Shown here: in pieces, positions 6,884 to 12,756 of the stretch
How positions within the stretch are numbered: position 1 is the first letter of the stretch
Layout of the letters: every line of letters starts with the position of its first letter
Source of the DNA: Candidatus Hermodarchaeota archaeon
GTDB lineage: Archaea > Asgardarchaeota > Hermodarchaeia > Hermodarchaeales > Hermodarchaeaceae
NCBI GenBank assembly: GCA_016840185.1
Contig: JAEOSV010000088.1
Span: 1 to 12,864 of the forward strand
Reading direction: 5' to 3'
Length of the DNA: 12,864 nucleotides
The notes under the pieces: generated by a model
Database searches by the model: none
What the model was told of the DNA's origin: nothing
Seen by the model: the letters and a program-made list of their open reading frames with translations, nothing else
Translations under genes and position numbers: made by a program

Positions 6884-7821
6884 ATGAAGAAACCCTCCAT
6901 CTCATGTTTATAGGGATAGAACCTCCGAGCTAGCCGCATCGAGTCATCAACATCCCGACCAAAAAAGGTCGTCAACCCAGGATCCCCCAGAGGTAATTTT
7001 GTCTCAACAATTCGTAAAGGACATTGCTGTAACGCATAATTGATAATTTCCTCATTTTCCTCTGGTGCAAATGAACAAGTAGAATAAACGAGAGTACCGC
7101 CTTCTCGAAGTAACTGGGAGCCCGCAAGAACCAATTTACGCTGAACTTGGGATAATGTGACAATATCTTCTGGAGTCCGACTCGTTTTCCGGGATGGATC
7201 CACTGGAATTAATCCTTCACCAGTACAAGGGGCATCTAAGAGCACAACATCAGCTTGAATCCCCAATTCTGGTAATCGTGCTGCATCCATCCGCATTACA
7301 AAACTATTCTCCACCCGCATTCGCGAGAGATTCGACCGAAGACTGCGAATCCGGTTCCGATTAATATCCGTGGCAACCAAAACCCCTTGATTCCCCATCA
7401 ATTGTGCAATTAGCGTGGTTTTTCCTCCAGGTGCTGCACACATATCCACAACCAGTTGGTCATCCTTAGGGGTCATGGTTTCAACAGCCCACATGGACGC
7501 TGGACTCTGCAACATATAATGGCCAAGTAAGTACTCGGTTGTGGCACCCACGGTTAACGGGGATTGTAGGACACGAAACGCATACGGGAGATCTGCTACT
7601 GGCTGGAGTTCAAACCCTTTCACCTTCAAACGATCTAATTCCTCATCAATAGAGGTAGCCAGTGTGTTCACACGAATTGTCTTTGGAAAGACCTTATCAT
7701 TACCCAGAAGGAATCGTTCTATCTCGTCACCGAAGAGTGCCAGATACCGCTCCACCATAAACGTCTTGTAACCATACTCCGCTGCCAACCGTTCGGCTTC
7801 ACGAGTCGTCACATCAAACAC
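6856..7821 (-). CDS. NOL1/NOP2/Sun (NSUN) family RNA cytosine-C5 methyltransferase
   Basis: This SAM-dependent enzyme makes 5-methylcytosine in tRNA or rRNA. The target cannot be read from the sequence. In 321 residues it has an N-terminal helical part (YGYKTFMVERY near 17-26, IRVNTL 49-54), motif I DMCAAPGGKT (126-135), motif IV DAPCTGEG (196-203, Cys199), and motif VI STCSFAPEENE (247-257, catalytic Cys249). The C-terminus is RRFYPYKHEMEGFFICK. Both cysteines of the two-cysteine mechanism are intact. The start is uncertain. GTG 7821 gives the family-like MFDVTTREAERLAAEYGY but lacks a clear SD. ATG 7902 adds 27 Cys/Gly-rich residues and would overlap the hypC start by 2 bases. It overlaps the downstream PUA gene by 28 bases. 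Confidence 0.9.
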   Translation of the reverse strand: MFDVTTREAERLAAEYGYKTFMVERYLALFGDEIERFLLGNDKVFPKTIRVNTLATSIDEELDRLKVKGFELQPVADLPYAFRVLQSPLTVGATTEYLLGHYMLQSPASMWAVETMTPKDDQLVVDMCAAPGGKTTLIAQLMGNQGVLVATDINRNRIRSLRSNLSRMRVENSFVMRMDAARLPELGIQADVVLLDAPCTGEGLIPVDPSRKTSRTPEDIVTLSQVQRKLVLAGSQLLREGGTLVYSTCSFAPEENEEIINYALQQCPLRIVETKLPLGDPGLTTFFGRDVDDSMRLARRFYPYKHEMEGFFICKMVKQAA

Positions 7822-7900
7822 ACTACACTCTAGCAACGCGGTAACTCTTAAGAAGCATCCGCCTCCATTCTTTACACACGAAATCACTAGGTTACCAATC

Positions 7901-8134
7901 ATGTGTCTTGCAATTCCTGCCCAAGTTGTCAGCGTCAAAGGTAATACTGCCATAGTCGACTTTGGCGGCGTCAAACGATCCGTCTCAATCGCCCTCATGG
8001 AAAATCTTGAACCTGGAGACTACGTTATTGTTCACACCGGTTATGCCATCCAGAAGATGGACCAAAAAGATGCTGAAGAAAGCCTTGAATTATGGCGTGA
8101 AGTTCTCGCTGGAGATCAACCTCCAGAAACGTAA
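7901..8134 (+). CDS. hypC: [NiFe] hydrogenase maturation chaperone HypC
   Basis: HypC (HypC/HupF/HybG family) works with HypD to carry the Fe(CN)2CO unit and insert it into the hydrogenase large subunit. The 77-residue protein starts MCLAIPAQVV, with the essential Cys2, and continues AIVDFGGVKRSVSIAL (about 17-32), GDYVIVHTGYAI (about 39-50), and a C-terminal helix with AEESLELWREVL. The length is typical. ATG 7901 is fixed by the Met-Cys start, and AGGT at 7889-7892 may be the SD. No other hyp or hydrogenase gene is in the window, so it is an isolated accessory gene divergent from the methyltransferase. A structural [NiFe] hydrogenase elsewhere in the genome is inferred. Confidence 0.93.
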   Translation: MCLAIPAQVVSVKGNTAIVDFGGVKRSVSIALMENLEPGDYVIVHTGYAIQKMDQKDAEESLELWREVLAGDQPPET

Positions 8135-8181
8135 CTTGTAGTCATATGTCGTATAGTTTTGATTAGAGAAAATAAGGAAAG

Positions 8182-8207
8182 GGCGTCCCCCGAGTTGGGA
8201 GACAGCC
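8182..8207. terminator. GC-rich hairpin between convergent genes, possible bidirectional terminator
   Basis: GGC GTC C CCC, loop GAGTT, GGG A GAC a GCC folds into about nine base pairs with one C·A mismatch and one bulged A. It lies between the hypC stop (8134) and the end of the minus-strand gene (8227). On the minus strand the hairpin is followed by a T-rich tract (CCCTTTCCTTATTTTC). On the plus strand it is followed by a T-rich tract starting near 8210. It could end transcription from both sides or be a structured RNA 3' end. Confidence 0.35.
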
Positions 8208-8226
8208 GATGTTTGACGGTTGTTGT

Positions 8227-8574
8227 TTACTCTTCCTTAGCTTCCTCTTCTTCCTCGATTTCTTCAAGGGGAATCGGGGGTGGAGTTGTCATCATAGTCC
8301 AGCCAATCCACATCACAATGAAGAGCACCAGAACAATCGCCAACCACACCGGAATTGCAACAGCCCAATAAGGCTCCATGAGAACGGGCACCCACCCTGG
8401 CTGAGGAATCAAACCAAGGATTGGCCACCATGGATGAGCTGTTGGCGGGACCGTGGTCGTTGGAAACACGGAGTAGAACATGAAGGGATAGATGAGAGCC
8501 CAATAGGTGTAATAGAGTAGAACTAGAAGTGCGAAGATGAAGATGAGGAAACCATAGATTTTATCTCGTGCCAT
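8227..8574 (-). CDS. Small two-helix membrane protein resembling DPM2 (dolichol-phosphate-mannose synthase regulatory subunit)
   Basis: Of 115 residues, about 7-33 and 69-95 are transmembrane helices. They are joined by a Pro/Trp-rich outer loop (34-68) and followed by an acidic tail (about 104-115). Helix 1 ends YYTYWALIYPF and helix 2 begins YWAVAIP. Human DPM2, as I remember it, has YYTAWVILLPF and YAVAIP at the same places, with both termini on the cytosolic side. That pattern is more specific than general hydrophobicity. The longer loop and Glu-rich tail have no counterpart in the 84-residue human protein. DPM2 stabilises the synthase that moves mannose from GDP-mannose to dolichol phosphate. 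A GDP-mannose-forming gene diverges from this one, which fits. The start is ATG 8574 after AAGGGG (8589-8584). The homology is inferred; it could be an unrelated archaeal membrane protein. Confidence 0.6.
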   Translation of the reverse strand: MARDKIYGFLIFIFALLVLLYYTYWALIYPFMFYSVFPTTTVPPTAHPWWPILGLIPQPGWVPVLMEPYWAVAIPVWLAIVLVLFIVMWIGWTMMTTPPPIPLEEIEEEEEAKEE

Positions 8575-8584
8575 AATTGGTTAC

Positions 8585-8622
8585 CCCTTACGTAAGGGAA
8601 TCTGCGACTGCCTTGATAAGGC
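8585..8622. promoter_or_regulatory. Perfect 14-bp palindrome overlapping the SD site, plus second inverted repeat
   Basis: CCCTTACGTAAGGG (8585-8598) is a perfect palindrome 10 bases upstream of the minus-strand ATG at 8574. It includes most of the presumed SD AAGGGG. As DNA it could be an operator. As RNA it could fold (CCCUU, loop ACGU, AAGGG) and hide the SD. Twelve bases further lies GCCTT-GAT-AAGGC (8610-8622), a perfect 5-bp repeat. A TATA-like element AATAAAG on the minus strand (about 8629-8623) would place a start near 8600. Confidence 0.45.
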
Positions 8623-8681
8623 TTTATTCTTAAGTCTTACCCAAAAGCAGCCCCAACCATACAAAAGAAGAATCAACCTCC

Positions 8682-8695
8682 ACATAAATACTTAT
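8682..8695 (+). promoter_or_regulatory. TATA-like promoter of the nucleotidyltransferase gene
   Basis: CATAAATACTTATG (8682-8695) is A/T-rich, TATA-like, and has 5-bp inverted arms (CATAA/TTATG). It would place transcription start near 8712, giving a leader of about 20 bases. AGGA (8718-8721) lies 10 bases before ATG 8732. With the minus-strand signals at 8585-8629 it forms a divergent control region. Confidence 0.45.
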
Positions 8696-8731
8696 GCTAA
8701 GGAATAGAACACTCTTCAGGAAAATTACATC

Positions 8732-9793
8732 ATGAAAGCCTTGATACTCGCTGGTGGCATGGGAACACGACTTCGCCCCCTAACGTGCAGTCACCCTAAA
8801 CAGCTTCTCCCACTCGCTGATTCCACACTCATCGGGTACCTCCTCGATCAATTCAAGACTGCTGGTATCAATGAAGTAATCCTAGCAACGGGGCAAAACA
8901 GCCAACACCTTCAAACCGCTCTTGGTGATGGCGCCAAACATGACGTCACACTCCATTACTCCATCGAAACCCATCCACTAGGAACTGCTGGGGCGATAAA
9001 ACAGGCTGAACCTTTCCTAAGAGAAAATGCGCAATTTCTCGTAATGAATGGTGATATCATCTCGGATATTCCCTTCAACCATCTAATTCAGTATCATAAG
9101 CAACATCAGGCTAAAGCTACCATCGCCTTGTACCGCGTTGAAGATCCCAGCCGATTTGGAGTCGTTGACATCACCACAGATGGACAAATCCAACGATTTG
9201 TTGAGAAACCACCTCGTGAGAAAGCCCCAAGTAATCTCATCAATGCTGGATGCTATGTGCTTGATCACACAATTTTAGACCAGATTCCTGCTCATCAAGA
9301 AGTGTCAATCGAATACGATGTATTTCCGAACCTCTGCCAATCAGCTCCAATATTTGGTTGGGAGCATCACGGATTTTGGATTGACATCGGAACCCCTGCA
9401 TCGTTTCTTGAAGCACACCACATCTTTCGACATAAAGTACACAAAACACCTGCCATTGGCTCAGAAACCAAGATCACATCACCTCAGCAAATTAGCTCTG
9501 AGGTAACCATTGGAAACCGAGTAACCATTGGTGCCAATACGCGCATCTCTAACTCGGTCATATTCGATGAAGCTATTATTGGGGAAGGAGTTTTCATCGA
9601 TCAATCAATCGTTGGGTATGGTGCAAAAATTGGTCAGGGGATTAAGTTAGACGCCCACACAATCGTTGGGGATGAAGCAATTCTCGACCCAGGGGCTATC
9701 ATTCCCTCCGGATCGCTGATCTGCCCACAATACCGTGTGGAAAAAGACTGTAAACCCCCATACTGTTTTGTAAAGAATCTCAAATCACTTTGA
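8732..9793 (+). CDS. Sugar-1-phosphate nucleotidyltransferase, probably mannose-1-phosphate guanylyltransferase
   Basis: The enzyme joins a sugar-1-phosphate to an NTP to make an activated sugar; GDP-mannose is most likely here. The 353 residues show the NTP-binding GGMGTRLRPLT (8-18) with HPKQLLPL (21-28), GTAGAI (84-89), metal-binding NGD (106-108), FVEKP (156-160), and WIDIGTP (216-222). A left-handed β-helix follows, built of hexapeptide repeats from about 240 to 330 (VTIGNRVTIGANTRI, AIIGEGVFI). The GxGTAGAI, RFGVV (141-145) and GFWIDIG combination, plus the β-helix tail, resembles eukaryotic/archaeal GMPPB-type enzymes. Glucose-1-phosphate thymidylyl- or uridylyltransferase activity cannot be excluded. 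It is divergent from the DPM2-like gene. Its stop overlaps the 3' end of the next, convergent gene by 9 bases. Confidence 0.85.
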   Translation: MKALILAGGMGTRLRPLTCSHPKQLLPLADSTLIGYLLDQFKTAGINEVILATGQNSQHLQTALGDGAKHDVTLHYSIETHPLGTAGAIKQAEPFLRENAQFLVMNGDIISDIPFNHLIQYHKQHQAKATIALYRVEDPSRFGVVDITTDGQIQRFVEKPPREKAPSNLINAGCYVLDHTILDQIPAHQEVSIEYDVFPNLCQSAPIFGWEHHGFWIDIGTPASFLEAHHIFRHKVHKTPAIGSETKITSPQQISSEVTIGNRVTIGANTRISNSVIFDEAIIGEGVFIDQSIVGYGAKIGQGIKLDAHTIVGDEAILDPGAIIPSGSLICPQYRVEKDCKPPYCFVKNLKSL

Positions 9794-10435
9794 ATCCGCT
9801 TCAGGTGAAGAAGGAGAAATTAACACCCTAGCCCTTCGGAACGTAGCGATGAAAATACTAACCAAGGTGATCACAGCGAGTACCGTGGCCGTCGGAACCA
9901 AGGTGATCCCCCAGGGCGTGAAATTCAACCCAAACGCCACAAGCACCGCCAATGCAATACTCAGGCCACAAGAAAGAGCTAACCGTTCCCACCGATCAAT
10001 AAATCGTTCAAAGGGGAAGAGCACACGGATAAACGCAAAACCAGGTACAAAAACTAATAACAAACCCCCAAAAATCCAGCGCAACACCACGAGGGGATAC
10101 ATGTCAACCGGAATCAGCAACGTCGTGACTAAACCCAAAAGTAACAACACGAGCGTAACCCACAAATCTAACGCCAGAGTGCTCCACAAATATTCTACAA
10201 GACCGGAAACCGGCGTCATCACCGTCTCATCGGACGCACCAGGAAGGTTAAGGAGGACCCGCCCCTCCTGGGCAAGATCCTTTATCATCCGCATCGTAAC
10301 GTCTTCAGGGACACCCTTACTTCGAAGTTCTGTCACCACTCCATGCACAGTGGAGAAACGACGACTTCGCAACGCTTCAAGAATCAACTCCCTTACAGTT
10401 TCGGGAATATAGGTGTCCTTTTCACGCAGCAGCAT
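9785..10435 (-). CDS. Winged-helix plus four-TM membrane protein, DUF1616-like N-terminal half
   Basis: The 216-residue protein starts with a helical, winged-helix-like cytoplasmic domain (about 11-66, IPETVRELILEALRS, GVPEDVTMRMIKDLAQEGRVLL). Four transmembrane helices follow at about 90-108, 116-138, 152-171 and 177-198. The segment LRWIFGGLLLVFVPGFAFIRVLFP with the following IDRWERLALSCGLSIAL is the hallmark of archaeal DUF1616 proteins. Those usually continue into an outer C-terminal domain, which is absent here; a similar domain is encoded at 11058. ATG 10435 is preferred over TTG 10465 because AGGA lies about 9 bases upstream and the longer form would use up the promoter zone. No function is established for the family. 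It often lies near glycosylation genes. Confidence 0.72.
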   Translation of the reverse strand: MLLREKDTYIPETVRELILEALRSRRFSTVHGVVTELRSKGVPEDVTMRMIKDLAQEGRVLLNLPGASDETVMTPVSGLVEYLWSTLALDLWVTLVLLLLGLVTTLLIPVDMYPLVVLRWIFGGLLLVFVPGFAFIRVLFPFERFIDRWERLALSCGLSIALAVLVAFGLNFTPWGITLVPTATVLAVITLVSIFIATFRRARVLISPSSPEADSK

Positions 10436-10470
10436 AGACGTCCGTCCTGTTCGACCATTAAGCAAAGATT

Positions 10471-10484
10471 CTTTTAACCTTTGA
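10471..10484. promoter_or_regulatory. Shared divergent TATA-like element
   Basis: The 71-base gap between divergent genes contains CTTTTAACCTTT (about 10471-10482). Read forward, it would start transcription close to the ATG at 10507, giving an almost leaderless mRNA. Read on the minus strand, AGGTTAAAAG would place a start near 10453, with ATG 10435 downstream. One A/T-rich core could therefore serve both directions. Confidence 0.35.
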
Positions 10485-10506
10485 GTCCCCTATTGTTCGG
10501 ACGCCT

Positions 10507-11061
10507 ATGCAACGCCAACACTTCGTCCTACTATTGGTTTTTCCATTTCTACTCGTGAGCTTGAACCTACTTGGGCTCTACACATACAGTGTTGGTTTAA
10601 ATCAATCAATTTCCCTCAATCAACCACCACAAGATCTAGCCCAGCAGGCCATCAACGAGGCCCAAACCGCCATCAATACCGCATACACTACACTAGCCTT
10701 TGCGGACGCCGCAGGATCCCCAATCATTGATCTCATTAGCACACTTAATGGTGCCATTGGTCAATTGAATCAAGCTCGCCACGCATACAATCAGACTGAT
10801 TATCCCACCGCGATAACCATAGCTGAAACCGTAACCAACACAGCGAACACAGTGAATGAGGAGGCCCAGCTTCGCGGTATTACAACCGTGGCCCAAACGC
10901 AAGCTCAGATTCTCTTTGTCATTGCGGTTGTTGTAATTTCCGTTCCAACAACTTATTTTGCAGTTACATATTGGCAACAGTACCGAAAAGCAAAACGCCG
11001 TGAATTCCTACAAATGGAAATCCGTCTGCCTGATGAGGATGAGGAGGAAGAGACGCCTTGA
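10507..11061 (+). CDS. Two-TM surface protein with helical ectodomain, function unknown
   Basis: I do not recognise a named family. The 184-residue protein has an N-terminal signal-like hydrophobic helix (about 6-28) and an external, Ala/Gln/Asn-rich helical region (about 40-125). That region has repeat-like spacing (QQAINEAQTAINTAY, LNGAIGQLNQARHAYNQTDYPTAITIAE). A transmembrane helix at about 134-155, a basic KAKRR patch (161-165), and an acidic Glu/Asp tail (176-182) follow. Two sequons, NQS (32-34) and NQT (95-97), lie on the predicted outer side. The helical part resembles stalk or coiled-coil segments of archaeal surface proteins. Its stop overlaps the TTG start of the next gene (TTGA), so the two are surely translated together. 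No SD is visible, and a near-leaderless mRNA is likely. Confidence 0.75.
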   Translation: MQRQHFVLLLVFPFLLVSLNLLGLYTYSVGLNQSISLNQPPQDLAQQAINEAQTAINTAYTTLAFADAAGSPIIDLISTLNGAIGQLNQARHAYNQTDYPTAITIAETVTNTANTVNEEAQLRGITTVAQTQAQILFVIAVVVISVPTTYFAVTYWQQYRKAKRREFLQMEIRLPDEDEEEETP

Positions 11062-11561
11062 GGAAATACACACAGACCATCCTCACGATTATCATGTTTG
11101 GTATCGTCTTGACTACTGGTACTCTCCTTGTCTCTGTCTGGTTCTTACCACCTCCTGAACACACACCCTCCATTGCCATGCTGAATGAATCCATGCAAGC
11201 AGGACCTTATCCCACTAATGTAACCACCAATACCAACATCACCCTGAACATCGAAGTATCTAATTTCATGGGCACCGTCCAATACCTCTATGTCAATGTG
11301 AAACTCGCGAATGAAACCACCATGACAACAGCCACGACTCCTTCCTCTGCTCCCATCCTCCTTCAATTCGAGCGGCTCGTTCCCAATGGTGGTACCTGGC
11401 GATTTCCCGTCACGCTCAACATGACCACCCCAGGCATCAATTACCGACTAACCTTTGAATTATGGCGCTACAATCCCAACACCGATGACATCATCTGGAT
11501 TCGAGATCCTCTTGGCAGGGGGCTATGGGTTCACCTTCCCATGAACGTCACCGGACCCTAA
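11058..11561 (+). CDS. Membrane-anchored sequon-rich ectodomain protein, DUF1616 C-terminal-like
   Basis: The 167-residue protein has one N-terminal membrane anchor (about 7-30, after MRKYTQ). A β-rich outer domain follows, with AGPYPTNVT (48-56), NITLNIEVSNFMGTVQYLYVNVKL (60-83), and NGGTWRFPVTLNMTTPG (110-126). This order (membrane helix, PxNVT, conserved 'GxxW..PVTL' strand) resembles the outer domain that normally ends DUF1616 proteins. Six N-glycosylation sequons are present: N43, N54, N60, N85, N121 and N163. That is dense for so short a protein. It starts at TTG 11058, overlapping the preceding stop. GGAGG upstream, inside the end of the preceding gene, serves as SD. It is probably a partner of the 10507 product and of the four-TM protein at 9785. 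Confidence 0.72.
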   Translation: MRKYTQTILTIIMFGIVLTTGTLLVSVWFLPPPEHTPSIAMLNESMQAGPYPTNVTTNTNITLNIEVSNFMGTVQYLYVNVKLANETTMTTATTPSSAPILLQFERLVPNGGTWRFPVTLNMTTPGINYRLTFELWRYNPNTDDIIWIRDPLGRGLWVHLPMNVTGP

Positions 11562-11580
11562 ACCATGGAGGATGAACGAT

Positions 11581-12750
11581 GTGACGCGGCGATTACACAT
11601 CACGCAGGTCGTCCACGACTTTCATCCGGTGGTCGGTGGCATCGAAACCTATGCTTATAATCTCGCAAAAGGGCTCGTCGATGCGGGTCATGAAGTCAAA
11701 GTCTTCACGACAAAATTACCCAAAAACCCTTCCTACGAGAACCTACATGGAATCCACATTCATCGATTCCGCGCAATAGCCCGCCCTTTCAATTACCCAT
11801 TTCTTCCCGGTCTCATGCGTGCGCTACTTCATGATGACTGTGATATTTTCCATGCCCACATCAACTCCCCCATGACCATCGACATCACTGCCACGGCAAG
11901 CCGATTAACCCACACTCCCCTCGTCATTACGTATCATGCTGATGCCCTTATCAGTGATATCGCGGGCAAAACACCCTTCTTCCGCACATGGCTCGATAAT
12001 ATGTATCGACGATCCCGTCAAAGGGCCGCCAATATTGCAAAACAACTCATCGTCACCTCTCCCATGTATCGAAACACTTCGCTGTTCTTACAAGACTTTC
12101 TCGACAAAACCACAGTGATTCCTGCCACAATAACCCCATACTTTCTCAAATCCCACCAGAACCCTACGCAGGCTAAAGGAAGTTTCGGCTTCCAATCCAC
12201 CGATACACTCCTGCTCTTTGTCGGGCGACTGGTTCCCTACAAAGGCTTACGAGTCCTGCTTCAGACCTTCTGCCAAATTCGCCAACAAAATTCCAAGGTA
12301 CACCTTGCCATTGTCGGCTCTGGACCCATGGAATCAATCCTCAAAGAAATGAGCGTACAATTAGGAATCACCGACGCGATTCACTTTCTCGGCGTCTTAC
12401 CCCGTCGACGCCTTCACGACGCCTACGCCGCGTGCGACATCTTCGTTTTGCCCTCAAGATCCCGCTCTGAAGCATTCGGCATCGTCCAACTCGAAGCCAT
12501 GGCTCAAAAAAAACCTGTTGTCGCTACAACCGTGGGTGGGGTCCCTTACGTTGTCCAACACGAGAAAACTGGACTCCTGGTCCCTCCCGTTGATGAAAAA
12601 GCGCTCAAAATAGCCCTTAACCAACTCATCGAAGACCCTGCACAACGTAAACGCCTTGGGCACGCCGGACGGAAACGATTAATCGAAAACTTCACCCGTG
12701 AACCAACCACAAAAACACTCGAAGTCCTCTATTACCGAATCCTCTCGTAA
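11581..12750 (+). CDS. GT4-family glycosyltransferase
   Basis: This retaining, GT-B fold enzyme transfers a sugar from a nucleotide sugar to a glycan or lipid acceptor at the cytoplasmic face. The 389 residues include the acceptor-side HPVVGGIETYAYNLAKGL (15-32), FHAH (90-93), TYHAD (117-121), the donor-domain start FVGRLVPYKG (213-222), GSGP (246-249), FLGVLPRRRL (269-278), and the donor-binding E-x7-E SEAFGIVQLE (Glu297, Glu305) with TVGGVPYVV (317-325). GTG 11581 is chosen because GGAGG (11567-11571) lies 9 bases upstream. For ATG 11572 that SD would touch the start codon. Donor and acceptor are unknown. GDP-mannose is a reasonable guess from the guanylyltransferase nearby. It lies 19 bases after the ectodomain gene, in the same apparent transcript. 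Confidence 0.93.
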   Translation: MTRRLHITQVVHDFHPVVGGIETYAYNLAKGLVDAGHEVKVFTTKLPKNPSYENLHGIHIHRFRAIARPFNYPFLPGLMRALLHDDCDIFHAHINSPMTIDITATASRLTHTPLVITYHADALISDIAGKTPFFRTWLDNMYRRSRQRAANIAKQLIVTSPMYRNTSLFLQDFLDKTTVIPATITPYFLKSHQNPTQAKGSFGFQSTDTLLLFVGRLVPYKGLRVLLQTFCQIRQQNSKVHLAIVGSGPMESILKEMSVQLGITDAIHFLGVLPRRRLHDAYAACDIFVLPSRSRSEAFGIVQLEAMAQKKPVVATTVGGVPYVVQHEKTGLLVPPVDEKALKIALNQLIEDPAQRKRLGHAGRKRLIENFTREPTTKTLEVLYYRILS

Positions 12751-12756
12751 CCACGG

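Noticed and set aside
8209..8520. 103-residue plus-strand frame opposite the DPM2-like gene
   Set aside because: His/Trp/Asn-rich translation without domains. The minus frame gives two clear transmembrane helices with the right topology and an SD.
9849..10412. 187-residue plus-strand frame opposite the DUF1616-like gene
   Set aside because: Its composition (Thr/Asn/Arg/Ser-rich, no domains) is typical of an antisense shadow of a membrane-protein gene.
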